Source: Cyanobacteria bacterium UBA8803
GTDB taxonomy: Bacteria; Cyanobacteriota; Cyanobacteriia; Cyanobacteriales; Coleofasciculaceae
Reading direction: 5' to 3'
Length of the DNA: 19,897 nucleotides
NCBI GenBank assembly: GCA_003505715.1
Contig: DNXU01000259.1
Coordinates: 1-19,897 of the forward strand
Of this stretch, positions 1-7,173 are shown piece by piece (within the stretch, counting starts at the first letter, position 1; every line of letters starts with the position of its first letter). Under the pieces are notes generated by a model. The model was not told where the DNA came from. It saw nothing but the letters and a program-made list of their open reading frames with translations, and ran no database searches. A program made the translations under genes and the position numbers.

Positions 1-25
1 GAGCGAAGTCGAAACCCGTCCTGAG
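1..25. repeat. Partial GAGCGAAGTCGAA-type intergenic repeat at window edge
   Basis: The first bases read GAGCGAAGTCGAA followed by CCTGAG. They look like one arm of a short palindromic repeat common between cyanobacterial genes; the other arm would lie outside the window. The last bases of the window (19877-19897) carry a related unit. Confidence 0.35.
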
Positions 26-30
26 TTGAT

Positions 31-738
31 TTAATCTAAGCCATTACCGTCATTCTGTCCTAACTGCGCTGGCAAACAAATTAGATTATCCCCGTAGGTG
101 GCGATCAGTCCCTTGTGACGCAGCTTGCCCATTAAGCGGGTTACTGTGACGCGGGTGGAACCAATGGCACTGCCAATTTGGGCGTGAGTTAAGGGAAAGG
201 GCAAGCAGTAACCTGCCTCAGCTGGTTCGCCGAATTCTTCTACTAATAGCGTGATAAATCCTAATAAGCGATCGATGGTTCGTCGCTGTCCCAAAGTACT
301 TAACCAAAGCAGTTTGCGCTGATGCTGGTAGCGAAAGGCATCTAAGATTTCTCTCCGGAAGTGCGGCCAGTTGTCTAAATCATGCCAGTACATCCACAGT
401 ACAGATGTTTGGTCGATATGGGCGTAGGCGGCAAGGGTAAAGGACAGCTGTGCCACAATTTCAAAAGGCTGACCGGCACCAACAAAGCCTAAAAATGTTT
501 CCTCAGGGGTTTGAGGCGATACTTGAGATCCTAATTTACTTGTGTTAACAGTAATTTGAGCTGTACTGACTAAGCGGACTACTCCCCGCTGTACCAGATA
601 CAACAAGCCACTACGAGCAGGAATTCGCTCATCTTTGCTAAATGTTCGATAACGGTAATGTTCCTGCCCCCAATCCAGAATCCTTTGCCAGGTTACAAAA
701 GGTCGAGATGCATCAGATGCGGAGGATGGTGAATTCAT
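31..738 (-). CDS. Crp/Fnr-family transcriptional regulator with NtcA-like DNA-binding helix
   Basis: A 235-residue protein. Residues about 40-130 form a divergent effector-binding beta-roll and about 150-225 a winged helix. The helix-turn-helix at about 183-207 contains IGSTRVTVTRLMGKLR, nearly identical to what I recall of the nitrogen regulator NtcA (GSTRVTVTRLLGDLR), so it may recognise a similar operator. The effector domain is not like NtcA: it is poorly conserved and has a polar loop at about 61-80, so a cyclic nucleotide or 2-oxoglutarate ligand cannot be assumed. The ATG at 738 is supported by a strong Shine-Dalgarno (GGGAGG) 5 nt upstream. It is transcribed divergently from the ArgRS-like gene with a 212-bp gap, so it may regulate that gene, itself, or both. 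I would not call it ntcA; it is a paralogue of unknown target. Confidence 0.85.
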   Translation of the reverse strand: MNSPSSASDASRPFVTWQRILDWGQEHYRYRTFSKDERIPARSGLLYLVQRGVVRLVSTAQITVNTSKLGSQVSPQTPEETFLGFVGAGQPFEIVAQLSFTLAAYAHIDQTSVLWMYWHDLDNWPHFRREILDAFRYQHQRKLLWLSTLGQRRTIDRLLGFITLLVEEFGEPAEAGYCLPFPLTHAQIGSAIGSTRVTVTRLMGKLRHKGLIATYGDNLICLPAQLGQNDGNGLD

Positions 739-743
739 AAAAA

Positions 744-749
744 CCTCCC
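744..749 (-). promoter_or_regulatory. Strong ribosome binding site of the Crp-family gene
   Basis: Read on the minus strand this is GGGAGG, 5 nt before the ATG at 738. It fixes the start codon and is stronger than the upstream regions of most genes here, several of which have no visible Shine-Dalgarno. Confidence 0.6.
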
Positions 750-863
750 GTGCAGTTCAAAAACCTATTCTTTATGAGGGTGAGAGTAGAACGCATCAGC
801 GGCTTTAACCGCCTGTGAAGATAAGAATGCAAGAGTTATATCAAGCCTTGGACGAGCGCGATC

Positions 864-875
864 GCCTGTTCAGGC
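864..875. repeat. Short perfect inverted repeat in the divergent promoter region
   Basis: GCCTG-TT-CAGGC lies 76 bp before the ArgRS-like start and overlaps a HIP1 octamer (858-865). It could be an operator half-site pair or a small hairpin in the 5' leader. Nothing else in 739-950 is identifiable apart from a short GCGG/CCGC near-palindrome at about 799-812. Confidence 0.3.
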
Positions 876-950
876 TAAGGAGTTCAGGTGTAGTCTTGGA
901 ATAATGGCACCTCCGAGCCTGATAGAAATCCAAGTTTTCCTAGATTTTAC

Positions 951-1907
951 ATGGACTTTGATGTAGCAAAAAATACTTGTAACTGTGGATACTTGGCACT
1001 GACTGGGTTCGATCGCTCTTTCGGAATTAAACCTGGACTACAGGAACAACTCTGGGCAGCAATGAATTCGTCAGGAATGAACCCGGTAACGGCTAATTTA
1101 CCAGGCATTACCCAGCTAACTCCCCAAACAGTGCCTCTACGCCGCTTATCAGTGCATGATGGTGTAGTTTATCAGTCAGCGATCGCCCTCAAGCTAGCAC
1201 CTCTGTTACACCTTGATGCCCTCGATATTGCCCATCAGCTGATCGTAGTACTGCCAACCCTCGCTCACAATAGTACTGAGTCGTTCAGCTTAGACTTTGG
1301 TGTGGAAGTACTTCCTCCTGGGTGGATTAATTTCCGGCTGAGCGATCGCAGTTTAGCCACTTGGTTACAACAATTGATTCGGATACCCCCTTTACGAACT
1401 GGGGGAGTTGGGGGAGAGAAAGCGATCTCTTTGAATGCAACTCCTGATCGCAACTTTTTTCCATTACAGTACGTCCATGCCCGCTGCTGTTCGCTCTTGC
1501 ACTTGGCTCACCGTCAGGGTTTAATCCAGCTACACACCATTGGCGATCGCGCCCAAAGAAATATTGTTGAGCCCGATCCCATTCCCTGGCTTGATGACAG
1601 TCCCAAAGCAGGCTCAGAACAGCTTTACTTGCGGTTGGTGCATCCCGCCGAGCTAAGTTTAATTACCCAAATGTTAGATTTGCTGGATGCCACGAGCAAG
1701 GGCGATCGCGACAGTTGGCTCAAACGCGGGATTGCTTTGAGTCAGGCATTTGAGCAGTTTTACAGCAGTTGTCGTATTTGGGGAGAGGTGAAAACTCAGA
1801 ACCCACAGCTCGCTCAAGCTAGATTGGGCTTAGTGGCGCTTACTCAGCTATTGCTGCGATCGCTCTTAGAAGACCAACTGGGTATACCTGCTCCTGCCGA
1901 ATTGTAA
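951..1907 (+). CDS. ArgRS-like protein lacking the catalytic core (Add-1-like plus DALR anticodon-binding domain)
   Basis: A 318-residue protein. Residues about 172-318 match the C-terminal DALR domain of arginyl-tRNA synthetase: it opens with YVHARCCSLLHLA, has the LSQAFEQFYSSCRI helix, then AQARLGLVALT, and ends LLEDQLGIPAPAEL, closely matching the usual ArgRS terminus. Residues about 60-143 resemble the N-terminal tRNA-elbow (Add-1) domain, with a YQSAIALKLA helix and a PPGWINFRLSD strand. The HIGH/KMSKS Rossmann core that should lie between them (roughly 300 residues) is absent, so it cannot charge tRNA. Binding tRNA-Arg, or acting as an accessory or regulatory protein, is inference. The linker at residues 145-156 (IPPLRTGGVGGE) is encoded by an intergenic-type repeat. 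The gene stands alone, divergent from the Crp-family gene. Confidence 0.8.
   Translation: MDFDVAKNTCNCGYLALTGFDRSFGIKPGLQEQLWAAMNSSGMNPVTANLPGITQLTPQTVPLRRLSVHDGVVYQSAIALKLAPLLHLDALDIAHQLIVVLPTLAHNSTESFSLDFGVEVLPPGWINFRLSDRSLATWLQQLIRIPPLRTGGVGGEKAISLNATPDRNFFPLQYVHARCCSLLHLAHRQGLIQLHTIGDRAQRNIVEPDPIPWLDDSPKAGSEQLYLRLVHPAELSLITQMLDLLDATSKGDRDSWLKRGIALSQAFEQFYSSCRIWGEVKTQNPQLAQARLGLVALTQLLLRSLLEDQLGIPAPAEL
1383..1418 (+). repeat. G/C-run palindromic repeat inserted in frame inside a coding region
   Basis: The bases hold CCCCC, TTTACGAACT, then GGGGGAGTTGGGGGA. This matches the general form of a cyanobacterial dispersed repeat usually found between genes (CCCCCTTT...GGGGG.TTGGGGG). Here it encodes residues 145-156 of the ArgRS-like protein, in the linker between its two domains, and leaves the frame open. 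Confidence 0.55.
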
Positions 1908-2012
1908 AGTTATGTTTATATTACACGCAAGTAAAAAACATTTTGTTAAATAGGTGGTGACAAATTCAAGAGGATTGATATATGATTCTGGATGTGTGAG
2001 GAGCGAACCAGT

Positions 2013-2053
2013 AAGGGAACCGAGACGAAACACGGCCAGTCGTCGGTTCCCTT
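2013..2053. terminator. Strong hairpin between convergent genes, probable bidirectional terminator
   Basis: AAGGGAACCGA (2013-2023) and TCGGTTCCCTT (2043-2053) form a perfect 11-bp stem. The 19-nt loop can add three more pairs (GAC/GTC) past one bulged base. It lies 105 nt after the ArgRS-like stop and 18 nt beyond the HAD-phosphatase stop, between convergent genes. The T-run after the stem is short, so termination is inferred from placement and stem strength. Confidence 0.6.
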
Positions 2054-2071
2054 TCTGAATTTAAGGGATAT

Positions 2072-2947
2072 TTATAAGATCAGTGCTTCAATAGCTATGG
2101 CAGCACCGTCTTCCTCAACACCGGGAGCTACCCATTGCGCAATTGCCTGCACTGCCATTGGGGCATTCCCCATCGCCACGCCCAAACCAGCGTAGTCCAG
2201 CATTTCGATATCATTAAAATTATCACCAATCGCCATCACGTTCTGTGCTGTAAGTCCGAGCAACTCTTCCGCTAAGTAGCGCACGGCTTCCCCTTTATTG
2301 ACGGCGGGATTGGTTGCTTCAAAAAAGGTGGCTACAGATTTAGTCAAATAAAGTTCGGCAGGCGTGTATTGCTGGCGCAAGTTGTCTAAAAGTTGGTCAA
2401 TCACGGCAGTGTCGTGACACAAGGCTAAAATCTTGGTCGGTTCGTCAGTCAATACTTTACGCAAGTCACCTACAGGCATAGGCTCAATATCGGCTCGTTT
2501 AGCGTAGAGTTGAGTTTCAGGAGTCACTTCCCGGACATACAATTGGTCGTTGATATAGAAATGCACCGAGAGGAGCGATCGTAGTGCCTCACTCTCAAAG
2601 TAATCCAACAATTGCTCTGCTCTAAGGCGAGAGACAGGCAAATGGCGGTGAATCCTTTGGGTAGCAGGGTCTTGTATCCAAGCTCCCTGGTAAGCTACCA
2701 TCGGCAGGGTAGAACCGACTTCGTGATAGAAGCGTAAGGCCGAGCAATACATCCGACCCGTAGAGATCGCCACCTGAATGCCCTTAGCCTTAGCTTTACG
2801 AATGGCTTGCTTTACAGGTTCCCGGATATAGTTAGACTTCCCCGCGATCGTGCCATCAATATCCAGTACCAGTAATTGAATATCCAGATCTGCTAACTGC
2901 TTAGAGTCTAAAGGTGCCACTTGATGAGCCGTTGAGAGGTTTGGCAT
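2072..2947 (-). CDS. Cof-type HAD-IIB phosphatase
   Basis: A predicted Mg-dependent phosphatase of the HAD superfamily, Cof/subclass IIB. From the chosen ATG (291 residues) the motifs are DIDGT (nucleophile D29, acid/base D31), STGR at 62-65, K218 in NKGEAVRYL, and GDNFND at 241-246 with the following GVAMGNA. The C2-type cap lies between motifs II and III. Members hydrolyse sugar phosphates, flavin or pyridoxal phosphates; the substrate cannot be told here. A longer frame exists with a TTG start at 2995, but its first residues come from a tandem repeat, so the ATG at 2947 is preferred although it has no clear Shine-Dalgarno. The gene follows the GspF-like gene on the same strand, separated by a 198-bp repeat-bearing gap. 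Confidence 0.87.
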   Translation of the reverse strand: MPNLSTAHQVAPLDSKQLADLDIQLLVLDIDGTIAGKSNYIREPVKQAIRKAKAKGIQVAISTGRMYCSALRFYHEVGSTLPMVAYQGAWIQDPATQRIHRHLPVSRLRAEQLLDYFESEALRSLLSVHFYINDQLYVREVTPETQLYAKRADIEPMPVGDLRKVLTDEPTKILALCHDTAVIDQLLDNLRQQYTPAELYLTKSVATFFEATNPAVNKGEAVRYLAEELLGLTAQNVMAIGDNFNDIEMLDYAGLGVAMGNAPMAVQAIAQWVAPGVEEDGAAIAIEALIL

Positions 2948-2990
2948 GGGTTTTGAATGGTTGGCTGTTATGAAATTGGAGCCAGGGCGA

Positions 2991-3142
2991 CCCAATAAAT
3001 TCTATCTGCATCTACCCAATCCCCAAACAGCGGGTCGCCCCTACAGCAGATGTGATGGAAAAGCGGCCCAATAAATTCTATCTGCATCTACCCAATCCCC
3101 AAACAGCGGGGTCGCCCCTACAGCAGATGTGAGGGAAAAGCG
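2991..3142. repeat. Tandem duplication of a ~76-bp unit with inverted-repeat ends
   Basis: Copy 1 is 2991-3065 and copy 2 is 3067-3142, nearly identical (one inserted G in GCGGGGTCGCC and a T-to-G change near the end). Each unit carries GGGTCGCCCC, complementary to AGGGCGACCC at 2984-2993, a palindromic arm of a type seen in cyanobacterial dispersed repeats. The array fills the gap between the HAD and GspF-like genes. Confidence 0.8.
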
Positions 3143-3145
3143 ATC

Positions 3146-4102
3146 TTAATCTGGTAGCGAATTCAGCAGCACCGATAGACCCCGAACACCGACCACAGCT
3201 ACCAGACTGCCAAGAGCGATGAGGCTCAGGGGGCGTAAAATAGTCTGTAGCATTTGTAACCCTCGCTCTAATTGTTCCTGGTAGTAGCGAGCTAAGTTTT
3301 CGAGAGCACTGTCTAGGTTGCCCGTTTCTTCCCCAGTGGCAATAATCTGCATGGCAACGGGGGGTAATTTGCCCTGAAGACTTTGGCTGAGGGGTTGACC
3401 AATGCGCACTCGACGTACAGTTTTAGTGAGATGAGTTCTCATTTTTAAATCAGGGATATGCTCTCGCAGTAACTCCAGGGCAGTCAGAATTGGCACCCCA
3501 CAACTTAAAGGCAACCGCAACTGAGCCAAGTAAAGGAGCGATCGCGCTTCAAGGAGTTTACCAACAATCGGCAAATTGCTGACCAGTGGTTGCCAAATAG
3601 GACTGGAAAAGCGAGGCATCAAAAAAGCGATCGCGAGTAATAGGCAGGCGATCGCGATACTTCTCACCCAGAACTCCGGTTTCACCAAACCCGTGGCATG
3701 GGGATTAAAAATAGCGGCAGTTAATACCAGAACTGCCCAAATTGTGGCGATCGCTGAGAATCTCACCGAACGATACAATTTTTGCTGCCTCCCTCGTGCT
3801 TCTGTCTCCCTTGCTAGCATTTGCAAGGCTTGGGGCAGAGAACCGCTATATTCAGCTAATCTGATGAGAGCGATCGTCCAGTTGTCGAAGTAGTGACTCT
3901 CAAGAGCCAGTGCTGAGGCTAACTCTTGACCATTGCCCACAGCCAAACTAGCCTGTTGTAGGTAATGCTGGCAGGATAGAGGGCAACCTTTACCCGCTAG
4001 AGTTAAACTTTGCTGTACGGTTAGGCCAGAGTTAAGCAAAGTTGCGAACTGGGAAAAGAAGTGGGCTTTTTGGCGAATTGTTAAGGAGTTGAGTAGAGGC
4101 AC
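3146..4102 (-). CDS. Type II secretion/type IV pilus inner-membrane protein, short PilC/GspF family
   Basis: A 318-residue inner-membrane protein with two T2SF domains (about 10-110 and 184-300). The hallmark GEETGNLDSALENLARYY sits at about 257-274. Predicted membrane helices are at about 115-132, 147-163 and 288-307, with the cytoplasmic helical domains between. PilC/GspF proteins form the platform on which pilin-like subunits are assembled. This one is shorter than typical PilC (about 400 residues), mainly at the N-terminus, and no pilB, pilT or pilin gene is adjacent, so it may be a stand-alone paralogue instead of the main pilus PilC. The start is GTG at 4102, without a clear Shine-Dalgarno; MPLLNSLTIRQKAHFFSQ fits the family start. 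Confidence 0.85.
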   Translation of the reverse strand: MPLLNSLTIRQKAHFFSQFATLLNSGLTVQQSLTLAGKGCPLSCQHYLQQASLAVGNGQELASALALESHYFDNWTIALIRLAEYSGSLPQALQMLARETEARGRQQKLYRSVRFSAIATIWAVLVLTAAIFNPHATGLVKPEFWVRSIAIACLLLAIAFLMPRFSSPIWQPLVSNLPIVGKLLEARSLLYLAQLRLPLSCGVPILTALELLREHIPDLKMRTHLTKTVRRVRIGQPLSQSLQGKLPPVAMQIIATGEETGNLDSALENLARYYQEQLERGLQMLQTILRPLSLIALGSLVAVVGVRGLSVLLNSLPD

Positions 4103-4166
4103 GGTTTACTAAGAGGCAAGTTTCAAGTTATCGGGGTGGGTCTTGTTTTAAGATTATCCGTTCCTC

Positions 4167-4183
4167 ACCCTTCGGCTATGCTC
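4167..4183. repeat. CCCTTCGGCTATGCTC dispersed repeat unit
   Basis: ACCCTTCGGCTATGCTC occurs here and identically at 19877-19893 at the window end. It lies in the 223-bp gap between the divergent gspF-like and coaD genes. Confidence 0.5.
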
Positions 4184-4290
4184 CCTTCATTCGGGTAACA
4201 GAGGCTATAGCTCGGCTGCAACTGATTCTCTGTCTTTTGGCATACATCAATCAATACATTCATTAGGAAGTAGATTTGCTGATTCCCGAC

Positions 4291-4296
4291 TATAAT
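4291..4296 (+). promoter_or_regulatory. Candidate -10 box of coaD
   Basis: A perfect TATAAT lies 29 bp before the coaD GTG. No convincing -35 hexamer is visible at 17 bp spacing, so the assignment rests on the -10 match and position alone. Confidence 0.3.
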
Positions 4297-4325
4297 TCCT
4301 CAGTAACATTTTTGATATCTCCGTT

Positions 4326-4883
4326 GTGATTGCCATCTATCCAGGCAGCTTCGATCCAGTTACTCTAGGACACCTTGACATTATCGAACGGGGCTGTAAA
4401 ATCTTTGAGCGCGTGATTGTGGCCGTGCTGCGCAACCCTAGCAAATCGCCTTTATTCACCGTCCAAGAGCGAGTCGAGCAAATTCGCCGATGTACCCAAC
4501 ACCTGTCTAACGTAGAAGTAGACAGCTTCGTCGGTTTAACCGTGGACTATGCCAAACTAAAGAATGCTAAAGTGCTTTTGCGGGGGCTGCGAGCAGTTTC
4601 AGACTTTGAAAAAGAACTCCAGATGGCTCACACTAATGAAACCCTCTGGGATGAGATCGAAACTGTTTTTTTGGCAACATCCAACGAGTACAGTTTCTTA
4701 AGCAGTAGCGTAGTGAAGGAGATTGCCAGATTTGGCGGCTCCGTCGATCATCTTGTTCCCCAGCAGGTTGCTCTTGATATTTGCCAACGATGTTACGCCC
4801 AGAATCATCCCGCATCGATCCTCCCGAACGAGAAGAACCCAACCTTCCCAACGAACCAGCCACCAATGGATCGGGAGGTGTAG
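4326..4883 (+). CDS. coaD: Phosphopantetheine adenylyltransferase (CoA biosynthesis)
   Basis: CoaD transfers AMP from ATP to 4'-phosphopantetheine, giving dephospho-CoA, the penultimate step of CoA synthesis in the cytoplasm. The nucleotidyltransferase signature [11 protein letters not shown] (T13-x-G-H16) starts at residue 6, [10 protein letters not shown] follows at 86, and the second motif SSSVVKE is at 126-132. The start is GTG at 4326, exactly where the family begins ([11 protein letters not shown]). The family is usually about 160 residues. Here the protein reaches 185 because its last 30 codons run into the next gene; the tail (from about residue 159) is Pro/Asn-rich and looks non-essential. 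It is the first gene of a probable two-gene transcript with the coiled-coil gene downstream. Confidence 0.95.
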   Translation: MIAIYPGSFDPVTLGHLDIIERGCKIFERVIVAVLRNPSKSPLFTVQERVEQIRRCTQHLSNVEVDSFVGLTVDYAKLKNAKVLLRGLRAVSDFEKELQMAHTNETLWDEIETVFLATSNEYSFLSSSVVKEIARFGGSVDHLVPQQVALDICQRCYAQNHPASILPNEKNPTFPTNQPPMDREV

Positions 4884-5470
4884 ATATTCAGCGCGAACTT
4901 AACCGCCTTGAGGAGATGCTGTTCGACAGTTTCCACATCCCCTTTACCGGGCGCACGGTGGTTGAGGAGGAGGCATTCCTAGCTCAACTGGATTTGGTGC
5001 GGGAAAATTTACCAGATGCCTTTGAAAAAGCTCAAAAAATTGTCCGCGAGCGGGAGGAAATTCTCCTGCAAGCAGAAGAATATGCCCAGGAAATCATAGA
5101 ATCTGCCGAACACCGTGCGGACGAGCTTATAGATGAAGTCGGTATTATTCAGCAGGCTGAACTAGAAGCCCAGCAAATCCGCCAACAGGTTCAGCAAGAG
5201 TGTGAAGCCATGAGAGAGCAAGCCCTAGCTGAGATCGAACAGATGCGCGACCTAGCACTCGCGGAATGCGAGGATATTCAAAATGGTGCCGATGATTATG
5301 CTGATGCCGTTCTAAACAGTATTGAGCGGCAGTTAGGGGAGATGCTCAGGGTAGTTCGCAATGGGCGTCAGCAACTGCACGGTAATAGCCAGTCGGGACA
5401 ACCTCCGGAAACCGAGCCTCCTCCTAATGCTTCTGGATCGCGTCCTGCACAGCCTCCACCGAAGAAATAG
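4790..5470 (+). CDS. Coiled-coil DivIVA/AtpF-like conserved cyanobacterial protein
   Basis: From the ATG at 4790 this is 226 residues. A frame with TTG 9 nt earlier exists but is less likely. An N-terminal Pro/Glu-rich stretch is followed by a conserved-looking [22 protein letters not shown] segment. A long charged coiled coil (about 60-190) is rich in Glu, Gln and Ala, and the tail is Pro/Gln/Ser-rich. Such proteins are often named DivIVA-domain or ATP-synthase-b-like from coiled-coil similarity, and the real role is not known. There is no membrane segment, so it is not a true AtpF. It overlaps coaD by 94 bp in another frame, which implies coupled expression. A scaffold or cell-envelope organising role is only inference. 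Confidence 0.75.
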   Translation: MLRPESSRIDPPEREEPNLPNEPATNGSGGVDIQRELNRLEEMLFDSFHIPFTGRTVVEEEAFLAQLDLVRENLPDAFEKAQKIVREREEILLQAEEYAQEIIESAEHRADELIDEVGIIQQAELEAQQIRQQVQQECEAMREQALAEIEQMRDLALAECEDIQNGADDYADAVLNSIERQLGEMLRVVRNGRQQLHGNSQSGQPPETEPPPNASGSRPAQPPPKK

Positions 5471-5501
5471 GAGTCATATCTAACCCTTTTCTGTGTAGAT
5501 A

Positions 5502-5598
5502 TCGTTTGTAGTCGTTTGTAGTAGGGACTTTAGTCCCTGACAATGCTGTACTGCCAACCACTTGCATTGGTTACTACGAACCTATTACTACGAAGAGT
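5502..5598. repeat. GTAGTAGGGACTTTAGTCCCT repeat cluster
   Basis: Two tandem TCGTTTGTAG units (5502-5521) are followed by a 7-bp hairpin AGGGACT-TT-AGTCCCT (5523-5538). TTACTACGAA and CCTATTACTACGAA repeats lie to about 5596. This is a dispersed intergenic repeat of a kind common in cyanobacteria. The hairpin could double as a weak terminator for the coaD transcript, but no T-run follows. Confidence 0.55.
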
Positions 5599-5670
5599 GT
5601 TTATGCAAGGAAAGATGCTACCGGACATGATCGTAATTACCAGGTTGTTACAGGGAGTTTATTAAAAGCC

Positions 5671-7038
5671 ATGAGTTATGATTTCGACCTTTTTGTGATT
5701 GGTGCTGGTTCTGGGGGCATTGCTACGGCTCGGCGGGCGGCAGAATATGGAGCAAAAGTGGGAATTGCTGAATTCAGTAGCTTGGGGGGCACCTGTGTTA
5801 ACCGAGGTTGCATTCCCAAAAAGCTCATGGTATATGCCTCTCATTTTCCTGACATGTTTGAAGAGGCACAGGGGTATGGTTGGAGTCCCGTGGCAAGTAC
5901 TCTAAACTGGCAAACGATGATCGGAGCCGTGCATAAGGAACTGGAACGCCTCAATGGAGTGTATCAGCGAATGCTGGACAATTCTAAGGTGGAACTCTTG
6001 CGTGGTTATGCCAAGTTTCTCGACCCCCATACCCTGGAAATTGTCGATTCGGCAGATAGTAGCACCCCTGCCCGTAAGGTTACAGCAGATAAAATTCTAA
6101 TTGCTGTCGGCGGGCATCCAGTTATGCCCGATATTCCAGGTATAGAACACGCTAGCACCTCTGATGATATGTTCTTACTCCCAGAGCAGCCTAAGCGATT
6201 GGTTATTCTGGGGGGTGGCTATATTGGTGTGGAATTTGCCTGCATTATGAAGGGTTTGGGTTCTGAAGTAACTCAGATTATTCGGAAGGAAAAGATTTTA
6301 CGCGGATTTGACGAGGATATTCAAACTCTGGTTCAGGAGGCTATGCAACAGCACGGTATCCGCATTCTCGACAGCAGTTACCCTACAGCAATTGAAAAGA
6401 CATCTGAAGGTTTGAAAGTAACTTTAGCAGGTAAATACCAGGAAACGGTAATGGCAGATGTCTTACTGGCAGCTCTCGGTCGTCAGCCGAATCTCCAGAA
6501 TCTGGGTTTAGAGAATGCAGGAGTGGAAATTGATAAAAAAGCGATCACCGTAGATGAGTATAGCCGCACCTCCCAACCGAATATCTTTGCCGTCGGGGAT
6601 TGTACTGATCGCATCAATCTTACCCCCGTCGCCATCAATGAAGGTCGCGCCTTTGCCGATACGGAGTTCGGTGGCAAATCCCGCATCATGAGTTACGAGA
6701 ACGTACCCTCAGCAGTATTTAGCACCCCAGAAGCGGCGACCGTTGGTTTAACAGAAGCCGAGGCACGAGAAAAATATGGCGATGCTCTCAAGATTTATCG
6801 CGCCCGATTTAAACCCTTATATCACACCCTGACAGGCCGAGATGAGCGCACGATGGTTAAGTTAGTGGTTGACCAAACGACCGATCGAGTCCTGGGTGCC
6901 CACATGGTAGGCCCCTACGCCGCCGAAATCATTCAAGGTATGGCGATCGCTCTGAAAATGGGAGCCAAGAAAGCTGATTTTGATGCCACCGTTGGCATCC
7001 ATCCTTCCACTGCCGAAGAATTCGTCACCCTACGCTAA
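5671..7038 (+). CDS. gor: Glutathione-disulfide reductase
   Basis: An FAD-dependent homodimer that reduces glutathione disulfide with NADPH and keeps the cytosol reduced. The 455 residues match the family. Visible motifs: FAD-binding GAGSGG at 11-16; the redox-active pair C42/C47 in GGTCVNRGCIPKK; nucleotide-binding GGGYIGVEFA at 181-190 with R205 and R211 nearby, fitting NADPH; second FAD motif FAVGD at 306-310; and the C-terminal His-Glu base pair H444/E449 in HPSTAEE. The nucleotide motif is GxGxxG, where many glutathione reductases have GxGxxA. ATG at 5671 starts exactly at the family start; an AGGGAG at 5651 is too far away to be a good Shine-Dalgarno. The gene appears monocistronic. Confidence 0.93.
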   Translation: MSYDFDLFVIGAGSGGIATARRAAEYGAKVGIAEFSSLGGTCVNRGCIPKKLMVYASHFPDMFEEAQGYGWSPVASTLNWQTMIGAVHKELERLNGVYQRMLDNSKVELLRGYAKFLDPHTLEIVDSADSSTPARKVTADKILIAVGGHPVMPDIPGIEHASTSDDMFLLPEQPKRLVILGGGYIGVEFACIMKGLGSEVTQIIRKEKILRGFDEDIQTLVQEAMQQHGIRILDSSYPTAIEKTSEGLKVTLAGKYQETVMADVLLAALGRQPNLQNLGLENAGVEIDKKAITVDEYSRTSQPNIFAVGDCTDRINLTPVAINEGRAFADTEFGGKSRIMSYENVPSAVFSTPEAATVGLTEAEAREKYGDALKIYRARFKPLYHTLTGRDERTMVKLVVDQTTDRVLGAHMVGPYAAEIIQGMAIALKMGAKKADFDATVGIHPSTAEEFVTLR

Positions 7039-7074
7039 AAAGATAAGGGATGAGAACGTAGGCAAGTTATGTTA

Positions 7075-7154
7075 GTAGGGTACGTAGCGGTCAGCTTAAC
7101 ACACCATCTGGCGTAAATTTTGGTGCATTAGGCCAATGCCGTAACGCACCCTAC
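7075..7154. repeat. MITE-like element with 16-bp imperfect terminal inverted repeats
   Basis: The left end GTAGGGTACGTAGCGG (7075-7090) and right end CCGTAACGCACCCTAC (7139-7154) match as inverted repeats at 13 of 16 positions. The 80-bp element has no coding capacity and fills most of the gap between gor and the pentapeptide gene. It resembles the widespread cyanobacterial GTAGGGTGCGTTACGG family. Confidence 0.6.
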
Positions 7155-7173
7155 CCAAATCAAGCTTTGATTT

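Noticed and set aside
31..738. Calling this gene ntcA
   Set aside because: Only the DNA-binding helix matches; the sensor half is clearly different from NtcA.
739..950. Search for an NtcA-type GTA-N8-TAC site in the divergent promoter
   Set aside because: Only a near miss (GTAGTCTTGGAATA around 890) was seen; not enough to claim a site.
1992..2195. 67-residue plus-strand frame after the ArgRS-like gene
   Set aside because: It runs through the terminator hairpin and antisense to the HAD gene, with low-complexity composition; a shadow frame.
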